Source: Bin80 sp965207565
Lineage (GTDB): Bacteria > Bacteroidota > Rhodothermia > Rhodothermales > Bin80
DNA length: 64,000 nt
Direction: 5' to 3'
Assembly: GCA_965207565.1 (NCBI GenBank)
Contig: CBDBMQ010000015.1
Span: 27,824-91,823, forward strand
Made by a program: the position numbers and the translations under genes. Positions 18,350-26,752 of this stretch are shown in pieces; positions within the stretch are counted from its first letter, which is position 1, and each line of letters opens with the position of its first letter. The notes below the pieces were generated by a model. The model was not told the DNA's origin, did not search any database, and worked only from the letters and a program-made list of their open reading frames with translations.

Positions 18350-19504
18350 ATGTCTGCTGCCACCGAAATCTTAAAAACACCTTCACTCAGTTTGGGTATT
18401 GAAGAAGAATACCTGATTGTAGATCGAGATACAGGCAAGTTGATCCGTGAAGCATCTCCAATGATGTTGAAGGATGCCCGGTTAGCACTTGGTGAGCAGG
18501 TTTCACAAGAATTTTTTCAGTCCCAAATCGAGGTGGGCACAAGTGTCTGTAAAACAGTCCAGGAGGCCCGCGAAGAACTGGTTCGACTACGCAGAACGGT
18601 ATCCGATGTGGTTGATCCCTATGGGCTTGCAATCATTGCCGCCTCATCGCATCCGAATGCGTCCTATATCACCCAGAGACATACCCCTCGGGAACGCTAT
18701 GAAATTCTGGCTCAGAACATGCAGGTCATTGCTCAGAGAATGGTGATTTGTGGAATGCATATACATGCCGGGATTGAGGATGCGAATTTGAGGATTGATT
18801 TTATGAATCAGGCCACGTATGTACTACCACACTTGCTGGCCTTGAGCTCGTCATCACCCTATTGGGAAGGCCAGGATACAGGACTGATGTCCTACCGGAT
18901 TGCCGTATGGAATGAAATTCCGCGTACAGGACTCCCAGAGCATTTTGAGAGCTATGCCGAATTTGAGCGGCATGTAAGCATTCTTGTTCATGCCGGTGTG
19001 ATTGAAGACAGTACAAAAATCTGGTGGGATATTCGGCCAAGTCACCGCTTTCCAACACTGGAAATGCGTGTGTCAGATATTTGCACAAAAGTGGATGATG
19101 CGATCTGCATTGCCGCATTGTATCAATGCTGGCTGCATATGCTTTGGCGTCTGCGGCGCGAAAATCAGAGGTGGCGCAGTTATGCAAACATGCTTCTATA
19201 CGAAAATCGCTGGCTTGCCCAGCGCTATGGGATTGACGGGAAACTCATTGATTATGGGAAAGGGATGATGGTTCCATACCGGGAGTTGGTTGAAGAGCTG
19301 TTGGAGTCTATAAAGCCGGATGCGGAAGATCTTGGATGTGTTGAGGAGGTGGAGCATGCACGTATGATTTTGAAGCGTGGAACCAGTGCACACTGGCAAC
19401 GAAAGGCTTATGGTGAGGCCATTAGCAAGGGAGCCTCCCCTGATGAAGCTACCAAAGCAGTTGTAGATATGCTCATTGAGGAAACGATGAGTGGGGTATT
19501 GTAG
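18350..19504 (+). CDS. ybdK: YbdK-type carboxylate-amine ligase (glutamate-cysteine ligase family 2)
   Basis: The 384 residues fit the GCS2 family, which joins a carboxylate to an amine using ATP; YbdK of E. coli has weak glutamate-cysteine ligase activity. Key motifs are LGIEEEYLIVD near residue 16, SQIEVGTSVC, CGMHIHAGI, and the segment IWWDIRPSHRFPTLEMRVSD, which carries metal and substrate residues. The physiological product is not known for most members. It stands alone on the plus strand, ending one base before the stop of the minus-strand DUF4249-like gene. Confidence 0.88.
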   Translation: MSAATEILKTPSLSLGIEEEYLIVDRDTGKLIREASPMMLKDARLALGEQVSQEFFQSQIEVGTSVCKTVQEAREELVRLRRTVSDVVDPYGLAIIAASSHPNASYITQRHTPRERYEILAQNMQVIAQRMVICGMHIHAGIEDANLRIDFMNQATYVLPHLLALSSSSPYWEGQDTGLMSYRIAVWNEIPRTGLPEHFESYAEFERHVSILVHAGVIEDSTKIWWDIRPSHRFPTLEMRVSDICTKVDDAICIAALYQCWLHMLWRLRRENQRWRSYANMLLYENRWLAQRYGIDGKLIDYGKGMMVPYRELVEELLESIKPDAEDLGCVEEVEHARMILKRGTSAHWQRKAYGEAISKGASPDEATKAVVDMLIEETMSGVL

Positions 19505-20395
19505 TCATTCATCCGCTGGCGGGAAGACCGTAAACCGCACCCAATCTCTGGCAACACTTCCGAAGACTCCGTGCGCACCAGAGAGGCTTGGGATCACATT
19601 GGGGATCACTCCCGGCCCGAAGGTTCCGCCACCGCCCTGCTGTAGTTCAGCAGAACGGACGAAGCCTGCAAGGTTTTCATCCAGCGCATTCACATAGATG
19701 ATATTGCGGCCATAAAAATTGACACCAATCCATGGATACACGAGTTCGATGGTCCCGTCAGGGAGTCGGGTAAAATTTCCTTCTGTGATGATCGGTGATG
19801 CGCTGACCCGAAAATCCTCCAGAGTAAGGTCATCATCATTTTCCAATAATCCAGAAACGGAAGGAACCACAGCTTCAGTTTTGACATCCAGCGCTTCCGT
19901 CACTAACGTAAAGCTACTTTGAGATTGATCCGAGCCGCGGCCAGGCGTGAGAATGAATGTCAGTCGCTCATCGGACAGATAGGTTCCTGATTCGCGCGAA
20001 GCATTAAGGATTTTGGCCGAGGTCGGGACGTTGGTCATTCCTGTGATGGCCGTCTCCACACCGGGTACGGTAACCAGTAAGTCATAGCGTGCACCAGGCT
20101 GTATGATATGTTCGGGGCCGAGATACAGATAGCTGCCGGGTTTATTGGTAACGGGTTCCATCAGGAAGCCTGTCGTTCCCGTACTGAGGATGACCTGTGC
20201 ATCACTCACGGCCAGGTCTTCGGGTTGGCTCATCTGATCGGCAGGTGCGAGCTTGCTCACACGGGCAGGGGGCAGCGGTTCATTCGCAACAAGCGTGAGC
20301 TCAACGACAATCTCGTTGTTAAGCACGCTGAAATCGGTTGAATCGCAACCGATAACAATCAGAAACAGACTGGTAAAAACTATCCGTCTCAGCAT
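19505..20395 (-). CDS. DUF4249-type lipoprotein
   Basis: A signal peptide ending in FLIVIGCDS gives a lipidated Cys near residue 17. The remaining 280 residues are beta-rich and follow the pattern of DUF4249 proteins: an early EIVVELTLVANEPL strand, a SDAQVILSTGTTGFLMEPV region, then YDLLVTVPGVETAITGMTNVP. These proteins are encoded next to TonB receptors in Bacteroidota and probably sit at the cell surface as partners in uptake. Here it shares one base with the receptor upstream. At 296 residues it is shorter than the second DUF4249 protein in the window (414). Confidence 0.72.
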   Translation of the reverse strand: MLRRIVFTSLFLIVIGCDSTDFSVLNNEIVVELTLVANEPLPPARVSKLAPADQMSQPEDLAVSDAQVILSTGTTGFLMEPVTNKPGSYLYLGPEHIIQPGARYDLLVTVPGVETAITGMTNVPTSAKILNASRESGTYLSDERLTFILTPGRGSDQSQSSFTLVTEALDVKTEAVVPSVSGLLENDDDLTLEDFRVSASPIITEGNFTRLPDGTIELVYPWIGVNFYGRNIIYVNALDENLAGFVRSAELQQGGGGTFGPGVIPNVIPSLSGAHGVFGSVARDWVRFTVFPPADE

Positions 20396-22707
20396 CAGAA
20401 ATCCAGGGTAAATGACAGGTTCGGCAAAGGGACGGGGATCTGCGGGATCGTACTCCTGGACAAAGAGCCATTATCCTCAACCTCATTAAAAATAAACCAG
20501 ACATTCTCTCGTGCATACGCGTTAATGACCTGCATCTGCAATTCATAGTCGGCAAATCGCCCCAGGGATCCGCTCCAGGTAGCCCCAATGTCCAGACGAT
20601 GATAAGCAGGCAACCTTGCCTGATTCAGGCCGGGGGAAACCAGAAGGTCCGTTTGGTCAAACCCGTTAACGATTCTAGTGCTATAGACCGTGTAAGTGGC
20701 TTCCGGTCGCGTATATGCTTGGCCGGTCGCGTAGGTGAAGACAGCGCCCAGCTCCCATCGGCGGGAAATTCGCCATTGACCGACCACATTCAGGTCATGA
20801 AGACGGTCATTCCGAGGAGAAAAACTTTGTGGCACTCCGAACGCATCCTGATTCAATCGTGGGAAATACCGATTGGTGTTCGCCAGGGTGTAGGCAATAA
20901 ACCCGTTTACACGACCGCTCTGGCGGGACAGCTGCATTTCAAACCCTTGGGCTCTCCCCTTACCAAAAGCAAATAACTCTGAGTACTCCAGTCCGGCGAG
21001 CCCCGTGCTGAATGGATCCAGCACAAAAAGCTGCCTCATCGTCCGGTAATAGACCTCGGTATCCAGTGTAATCCCCTCAAACAGGTTGGTCTTTAGTCCG
21101 AGGAGGTACTGATCCCCGTATGCAGGCTTTACGCCCTCTCCGCTGGTTAACCAGAAGTCAAACCCCGAAAAAACTTCATTCGTGATCAGAGTCAGGAACT
21201 GATAATATCTTCCTGCACTTGCCTGCATCCGCATATCGGGCCCGAGTTGCCGCTCCATTGAAAATCGCGGGGCCAGAGTGAAGTAGCGGCCATACCCATA
21301 GTAGGTTGCACGTAATCCTGCGGTAACGGACCAGTTCGGTGTCGGATGGTAGGTGTCCTGAAGATAGAGCGAGGCATGCTCAACACGGTTGCGCGTATGA
21401 AAGACTTCCCGGTCATCGAAGAAGTTGGTCAAGGGTGCGTTAAAAATTCCTGTCCAGAGTCCGCCGACGATTTCATGCTTTGATCCTGCATAGTATTCAA
21501 AATCTGCCCGCACGGAAGTTTCTGTAACCCGGTTGATTTGCTTAAAATTGGTGCCACTGAAAGTCGCACTTGGGGTGGATTCGTACCAGGTTGTGGTAAT
21601 GGTGGCATTTGTAAAGAACTGGTTGGACCATAAGTGTACCCAGCTTCCGGTCACCGTACGATTCCCATAGAGGAGTTTAATTTCGACCCCTTCCGTAAAG
21701 GTGGAGCGAAGGTAGTCCGAGCCTGCATAGAATGAGAAAGAAAGTTTATCGTCACGAGAGACATCAAGATTAACTTTCCCATTGAAATCATAGAAGTAAA
21801 AGGCCCGAGGGACCGCATCAATGTCTCCCAACGCACTCAGCAGCGGCTCCAGTGTTGAGCGTCTTAGAGCCACCATCCAGGAGCCTCGGGAATAGGGCCC
21901 TTCAGCAAATGCGCGCGAAGCCAGCAGACCAACACTGAGTTTCCCGTGGGTCTCACGCCGGTTGCCATCTTTGTTTTGCACATCCAGGACAGATCCAAGG
22001 ACACCACCATAGGTGGCAGGAAAGCCTCCTTTATAGAGTCGGACATCCTTGATGGCATCGGTATTAAACGAGGAGAAAAAGCCGAAAACATGGCTCGGAT
22101 TATAGATTTTTGTGCGATCCAACAGGATCAGTGTTTGACCAGGGTCGCCTCCGCGGATATAAAGCCCACTGGAGTAGTCAGAGGATTGTGCCACGCCGGG
22201 CAAAAGCTGAAGGGATCGAAAGACATCGGGTTCAAAAACCTGGGGCAATTGCTGGATCGTTGACACGCTGATCTGGCCGACACCGATGGAGCGGAGTTCT
22301 TCCTCCGTAATGCGATCTGCAGAGATCTCAATAGCCTCAAGGAGCTCTTCGGTTGTCGTGAGCTCAATGTCAAGCCGGACCGATTCTCCGGGAGCCAACG
22401 TGATCTCGCGTCGGATTGTATCGAATCCGATGTAGGAAAACCGGACGGTATAGGTCCCGGGTTCAATCCCGGAAACCGCGTAGTAACCGGACAGGTTAGT
22501 GGTTGCTCCCCGGAGTGTCCCCTCCACAAAAATATTTGCAGCAATCAGCGTCTCTCCATTGGACGCGTCCGAAATGAATCCATCCAGCGCAGCCAACTCC
22601 TGTCCCTGTGCAGAATGAATGACCAAACACCATCCAACCAGTAGAATGGTCCTCTTTATGACGGACACTACAAAATGGGAAACCAGTTCAGCAGCGGAGT
22701 TCGTCAC
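20395..22707 (-). CDS. TonB-dependent receptor with carboxypeptidase-regulatory domain
   Basis: The 770-residue outer-membrane receptor has a signal region ending near VIHSAQGQ. An N-terminal carboxypeptidase D-like regulatory domain follows (ALDGFISDASNGETLIAANI, then SGYYAVSGIEPGTYTVRFSY). The plug domain carries SSGLYIRGGDPGQTLILLDR and VRLYKGGFPATYGGVLGSV. The barrel ends VPLPNLSFTLDF with a terminal Phe. It is the sixth gene of a long minus-strand operon that begins with the TPR gene at 28604, and is followed at once by a DUF4249-type lipoprotein. The ligand cannot be named. Confidence 0.9.
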   Translation of the reverse strand: MTNSAAELVSHFVVSVIKRTILLVGWCLVIHSAQGQELAALDGFISDASNGETLIAANIFVEGTLRGATTNLSGYYAVSGIEPGTYTVRFSYIGFDTIRREITLAPGESVRLDIELTTTEELLEAIEISADRITEEELRSIGVGQISVSTIQQLPQVFEPDVFRSLQLLPGVAQSSDYSSGLYIRGGDPGQTLILLDRTKIYNPSHVFGFFSSFNTDAIKDVRLYKGGFPATYGGVLGSVLDVQNKDGNRRETHGKLSVGLLASRAFAEGPYSRGSWMVALRRSTLEPLLSALGDIDAVPRAFYFYDFNGKVNLDVSRDDKLSFSFYAGSDYLRSTFTEGVEIKLLYGNRTVTGSWVHLWSNQFFTNATITTTWYESTPSATFSGTNFKQINRVTETSVRADFEYYAGSKHEIVGGLWTGIFNAPLTNFFDDREVFHTRNRVEHASLYLQDTYHPTPNWSVTAGLRATYYGYGRYFTLAPRFSMERQLGPDMRMQASAGRYYQFLTLITNEVFSGFDFWLTSGEGVKPAYGDQYLLGLKTNLFEGITLDTEVYYRTMRQLFVLDPFSTGLAGLEYSELFAFGKGRAQGFEMQLSRQSGRVNGFIAYTLANTNRYFPRLNQDAFGVPQSFSPRNDRLHDLNVVGQWRISRRWELGAVFTYATGQAYTRPEATYTVYSTRIVNGFDQTDLLVSPGLNQARLPAYHRLDIGATWSGSLGRFADYELQMQVINAYARENVWFIFNEVEDNGSLSRSTIPQIPVPLPNLSFTLDF

Positions 22708-22719
22708 GGTAAAATCAAT

Positions 22720-23982
22720 TTAGTTGGTCAGGTATGGAGTCAAAGCAGAGGGGAGTTCATACGAGCCGTTTTCTTTTTGATTATGTTCCAATAGCGCGGC
22801 AACGATTCTGGGCAGGGCAAGAGCACTGCCGTTAAGGGTATGCACCAATTGTGGTTTGCCACCGCGACCCGGCCGGAATCGGATATTCATCCGGCGTGCC
22901 TGATAATCGGTGAAATTGGAAATAGACGAAACTTCCAACCAGCGTTTTTGTCCTGCACTCCAGACCTCCAGGTCGTACTGTTTTGTCTGGTTAAACCCCA
23001 ACTCGCCCGCACACATCAGCAGGCATCGGTAGGGGAGTTCCAGGGCTTGCAGGAGCTCTTCTGCGTGAAGGCGCATCGCTTCCAGAACGTCATAGCTCGC
23101 TTGAGGGTGCGTGAACTGTACAATCTCGACCTTATCGAACTGATGCAGCCGGTTCAGTCCGCGCACATGTGCGCCATACGAGCCGGCTTCGCGTCGCCAG
23201 CACGGCGTATGTGCACAGAGTTTGATCGGCAGGTCGGCTTCGGACAGAATTTCATCGCGGAAGTAGTTGGTCAACGGCACTTCCGCAGTCGGTACAGGAA
23301 AGAACCCGTCCTCAATGAAGTACATTTGTCCCTCTTTGTCCGGCAACTGGCCGGTGCCCCGCGCACTGGCTGCGTTCACAAACAGAGGGGGGCGGACCTC
23401 GGTGTACTGCGGTGTTGCTGCATCCAGGAAAAAATTGATCAGTGCGCGATGCAATTTCGCCCCGGCATCCATATAAAAGGGGAACCCTGCTCCGGCAACT
23501 TTCGCGCCACGCTCAAAATCAATCATTTCGTGGCGGTTGGAGATTGTCCAGTGGGGAAGAGGCTCAAAGTCAAAGGAAGGAAGTTCGCCATGGCGATGGA
23601 TCGTCACATTCTCTGCTTCAGTCAATCCCTCAGGAACACTCTCATGGGGGATATTGGGAATTGCAAGCAGCAGCTCTAGAAGCTGCTCTTCCGAATCTGT
23701 GACGGTTTGCCCTAACTCTTTCACTTCCGCCTTCAGGTTTTTCTGCCGTTGGATCAGGTCCTGGGCAGTCTCCTGATTCCCCTCATGCATCAGAGTACCG
23801 ATCGTTCGACTTGCCGAATTAATCTCCTGCTGCTTTGATTGTTGAAGTGTCAATGCTTCCCGGAGGATGCGGTCCTGTTCAAGGACTTCATCAACAAGCT
23901 TGACACTCTCGGAGGCACCGCGAAAAGAAAGGGCCTGCCGAACTTCATCTGGATTGGATCGGATAAATTCAACACCAAGCAT
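22720..23982 (-). CDS. serS: Seryl-tRNA synthetase
   Basis: This is a class II aminoacyl-tRNA synthetase charging tRNA-Ser. The 420 residues are the normal length. The N-terminal 100 residues form the helical arm that grips the tRNA long variable loop (VKLVDEVLEQDRILREALTL through DSEEQLLELLLAIPNIPHES). The catalytic core has motif 2 in HTPCWRREAGSYGAHVRGLN and motif 3 in GSALALPRIVAALLEHNQ. The start overlaps the RmlD-like gene by 14 bases. An essential gene sits in the middle of an envelope/metabolic operon, which would keep that operon expressed. Confidence 0.96.
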   Translation of the reverse strand: MLGVEFIRSNPDEVRQALSFRGASESVKLVDEVLEQDRILREALTLQQSKQQEINSASRTIGTLMHEGNQETAQDLIQRQKNLKAEVKELGQTVTDSEEQLLELLLAIPNIPHESVPEGLTEAENVTIHRHGELPSFDFEPLPHWTISNRHEMIDFERGAKVAGAGFPFYMDAGAKLHRALINFFLDAATPQYTEVRPPLFVNAASARGTGQLPDKEGQMYFIEDGFFPVPTAEVPLTNYFRDEILSEADLPIKLCAHTPCWRREAGSYGAHVRGLNRLHQFDKVEIVQFTHPQASYDVLEAMRLHAEELLQALELPYRCLLMCAGELGFNQTKQYDLEVWSAGQKRWLEVSSISNFTDYQARRMNIRFRPGRGGKPQLVHTLNGSALALPRIVAALLEHNQKENGSYELPSALTPYLTN

Positions 23983-24919
23983 CTTCAGAGGGGGATCTGG
24001 TCGAGGTAATTTGGCTACGAAGGTGAAGGTGAGCCAGAGCTTCTTTGAGTGACAGCGGGCGGTAATCCAACTCCGTTTCTGATTTCAAGATGACCAGCCC
24101 CGTGCGCTCGGGGCGCTGCGCCAACTGAGGTTTATCCTGTTGCACGATCGGTGTGATAAGTGTTGAATCAAGATCAAAAGCCTCTGCGATGGATTGGGCG
24201 AATTCATACATGCTGAGAAATTCCCGTCCAGACAAATTGTACACACCGCTCTTTCGAAAGTGTACAAGGCGCAGAATCCCCATCGCAAGATCATAGGTGT
24301 AGGAGGGGGTACGCCACTGATCCGTATAGACTTGGATTGGATGCTTACGGGTGAGATTTTTGATGACCCATTGGACAAAGTCCGGGCGAGAGAGTCCGTT
24401 GGACCTACCGTAGACCACGTTGGTTCGTATGATTGTCAGCTTTCCCATGCCTGCGGCGCGTGCTGCATTTTCACCTGCCAACTTTGATCTCCCATAAAAA
24501 TTCACTGGATCGGGGCGATCGTGCTCGTAGTAGGGTCCCTCTCTGCCATTAAACACGAAATCTGTAGAGAGTTGAATCAGATGGGCGCCCCGGCCATGGC
24601 ATAGTTTTGCGAGGCTTCCAACCGCCTCCGCATTTACACGCCAGCATGCATCACGCTCATTTTCGCAGCCATCCACTGTGGTCATTGCGGCACAGTTGAT
24701 GACGTATTCCGGCGAAAATTCACGGAAAATTTTTCGTGCTCGTTCAAGATCACATATATCCAAGGATTCGTAGGAATGATCCAGGGGCTCCTTCAATCGC
24801 GATGCCGGATTCTGCCCCGTGGCCAATAACTCATAGGAGTCTCGCCTGGATAGTTGTCGAACGAGTTCTTGCCCCAAGAGTCCATTCGCCCCGGTAATCA
24901 ATATGCGCTCAGTAGCCAT
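23969..24919 (-). CDS. RmlD-like NAD(P)H-dependent sugar reductase
   Basis: This 316-residue protein is an extended short-chain dehydrogenase. GANGLLGQELVRQLSR binds the nucleotide, LSTDFVFNGREGPYYE matches the RmlD signature, and the catalytic YxxxK is in NFYGRSKLAGE. Homologues reduce dTDP-4-keto-rhamnose or act on S-adenosylmethionine synthase as a regulatory subunit. No other rhamnose genes are nearby, so dTDP-rhamnose synthesis is not assured. It lies 23 bases after the thioesterase and overlaps serS by 14 bases. Confidence 0.8.
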   Translation of the reverse strand: MATERILITGANGLLGQELVRQLSRRDSYELLATGQNPASRLKEPLDHSYESLDICDLERARKIFREFSPEYVINCAAMTTVDGCENERDACWRVNAEAVGSLAKLCHGRGAHLIQLSTDFVFNGREGPYYEHDRPDPVNFYGRSKLAGENAARAAGMGKLTIIRTNVVYGRSNGLSRPDFVQWVIKNLTRKHPIQVYTDQWRTPSYTYDLAMGILRLVHFRKSGVYNLSGREFLSMYEFAQSIAEAFDLDSTLITPIVQQDKPQLAQRPERTGLVILKSETELDYRPLSLKEALAHLHLRSQITSTRSPSEDAWC

Positions 24920-24942
24920 CTCGTTCGCGAGCCATGGTTAGT

Positions 24943-25479
24943 CTAAAGGTCCCTTTGGGAAATCGCCGCAATCAGATCATCTTTGAGATATACGGTGTCT
25001 TTAAGATCCAGGCGGCCCCTCAGGTGAAGGCGCAGTTCCCGTCGCATGGCAGCTTTCTCATAGCGCTTCTTTTCAAGATCGGTTTCAGGATAGATCGGAT
25101 CTACCAGGGTTGGCTGCCCATGCTCATCCACGGCGACGAACGTGAAGTAGGCATGATTACATTGGCGCCGTTCTTTTTGGAACAGATTCTCCGCCTCTAC
25201 CAGAATCTCCACCTCCAGAGAAGTGCTAAATGCCCGGTTCACCCATGCTTCAATCGTCACCACTTCACCGAGTAGAAGCGGAGAAGTAAACTCTACTGAA
25301 TCGACGGATACGGTAACGCAGACGATCCCTGCATGGCGCATGGCGGAGATTGCGGCACATTTATCCATCAGGGAAAGAAGGCGCCCCCCAAACATGCTGC
25401 CATAGGGATTGGTGTCGTTCGGCAGTACGACTTCGGACATCACAGTGCGTGAATCGCCAGGAGTTTTTCGGGAACCCAT
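24943..25479 (-). CDS. Hotdog-fold acyl-CoA thioesterase
   Basis: The 178-residue protein belongs to the YciA/ACOT hotdog family that hydrolyses acyl-CoA to free CoA and fatty acid. The segment NPYGSMFGGRLLSLMDKCAA holds the conserved Asn and the Asp used in catalysis, followed by VCVTVSVDSVEFTSPLLLGE typical of the family. The C-terminal third is charged and helical. It starts 7 bases after the secreted GATase1-like gene and ends 23 bases before the RmlD-like gene, within the long operon. Confidence 0.87.
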   Translation of the reverse strand: MGSRKTPGDSRTVMSEVVLPNDTNPYGSMFGGRLLSLMDKCAAISAMRHAGIVCVTVSVDSVEFTSPLLLGEVVTIEAWVNRAFSTSLEVEILVEAENLFQKERRQCNHAYFTFVAVDEHGQPTLVDPIYPETDLEKKRYEKAAMRRELRLHLRGRLDLKDTVYLKDDLIAAISQRDL

Positions 25480-25486
25480 GATATGA

Positions 25487-26752
25487 TCAGGTTTTCTGTT
25501 TTTTCTTTCGGGCGGCGGGGAAGAGGATGTTATTCAGGATCAGGCGATAGCCCGGAGAGTTTGGATGTAGGCTCAAGTCCGTTGGAGGGTCCCCAACGTA
25601 GTGTTGGTAATCCTCTGGGTCATGGCCCCCATAAAACGTGAAAGTGCCTTGGCCGTAGGATCCATGTAAATATTTCACCTCCTCGCGTTGTGGCACCTCT
25701 GCGAGGATGACCACATTTGGTTTCACGAAACGCTTCCTGAACGCGGTTGTCTGTCCGACAAAGCCGGCCACAGTTGCCACATGGTTCTGGGTCAGCATCG
25801 TAGGGACCGGGTCCCATTTTGCACTGAATTCAAACAAGGAGAAGTAGTCCAATACAGGGTTTTGGAGTTGTTGGGGCGGAGGTCCAGCATCGATATCAGA
25901 ATGCTCATACTCGGCAGCATTGAAGCTTGGGCTAAAGTTGTGGAATGCTAAAGTAGCAGAGTAGTCCAGCTTGCTTCTAGCACCCGGGTCTACCGGGTCT
26001 CCATCGTATTCCGCCGGAACAATGTCCGTGATGAATGCTGACAGTGCTATATCGTACGTGTCTGTACCAGAGCACATGGCAAACAGGAATCCGCCCTCGG
26101 ATACATATTGCTTGATGGTTTGAGCAACTTCAAGTTTAAGGTGGCTCACCTTGCGATGACCGTGTCGATCTGCTGCCAATTCGGCTTCGCGTTGCTGCTC
26201 AATATACCAGGGCATATTCCGATACTGATAAAATTTACCATGCTGCCCCGTAAAATCTTCATGATGAAGGTGAAGCCAGTCATAGGTCGACAATCTGCCA
26301 CCCAGAACGTCATCATCATAAATCATGTCGTACGGGACCTCGGCATATTTTAGGGCCAGGAGTACCGCGTCGTCCCAGGGAAGGGTTTGTTCTGGGGCAT
26401 ATACGGCAATCCGTGGCGGGGTTTCCAGTCGAACCAGTGCAGTATTTGCCCGATTACTTTCTACTTCCGCAATCAGCTGTGCGACCGTGGTTCCAGAAAG
26501 AATGTCATAAGTGATTCCACGAAGCGCGAGTTCATTCCGCAGCCCGGAAAAATCAGATACAAGGAACGCGCCTCCGCGGTAATTCAGTAGCCAATCGACA
26601 GGTTCTCCCCGCTGGAGTGCCCAGTAAACAACCCCATAAGCCTTTAGATGATCGGATTGGCTCACATCCATCGGCACCAGTACATCTTGTAATGCACGGG
26701 CGGGGAGGGCAGTCAACAAAAGCAGCAGTGCACTGCTACAGAATCGTCGCAC
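25487..26752 (-). CDS. Secreted GATase1-like protein of Bacteroidota
   Basis: I place the start at the GTG 26752, which gives MRRFCSSALLLLLTALPARA, a good signal peptide. An upstream start at 26968 would overlap the TPR gene by over 200 bases. The 421-residue protein has a glutamine-amidotransferase-like fold: APEQTLPWDDAVLLALKYAE, DWLHLHHEDFTGQHGKF and GGFLFAMCSGTDTYD with a Cys in the nucleophile-elbow position. Near the end come YGQGTFTFYGGHDPEDYQH and NSPGYRLILNNILFP. Database entries for such Bacteroidota proteins are often labelled asparagine synthetase B, but no synthetase domain is visible. The GTG overlaps the TPR stop by 17 bases. The substrate is unknown. Confidence 0.75.
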   Translation of the reverse strand: MRRFCSSALLLLLTALPARALQDVLVPMDVSQSDHLKAYGVVYWALQRGEPVDWLLNYRGGAFLVSDFSGLRNELALRGITYDILSGTTVAQLIAEVESNRANTALVRLETPPRIAVYAPEQTLPWDDAVLLALKYAEVPYDMIYDDDVLGGRLSTYDWLHLHHEDFTGQHGKFYQYRNMPWYIEQQREAELAADRHGHRKVSHLKLEVAQTIKQYVSEGGFLFAMCSGTDTYDIALSAFITDIVPAEYDGDPVDPGARSKLDYSATLAFHNFSPSFNAAEYEHSDIDAGPPPQQLQNPVLDYFSLFEFSAKWDPVPTMLTQNHVATVAGFVGQTTAFRKRFVKPNVVILAEVPQREEVKYLHGSYGQGTFTFYGGHDPEDYQHYVGDPPTDLSLHPNSPGYRLILNNILFPAARKKKQKT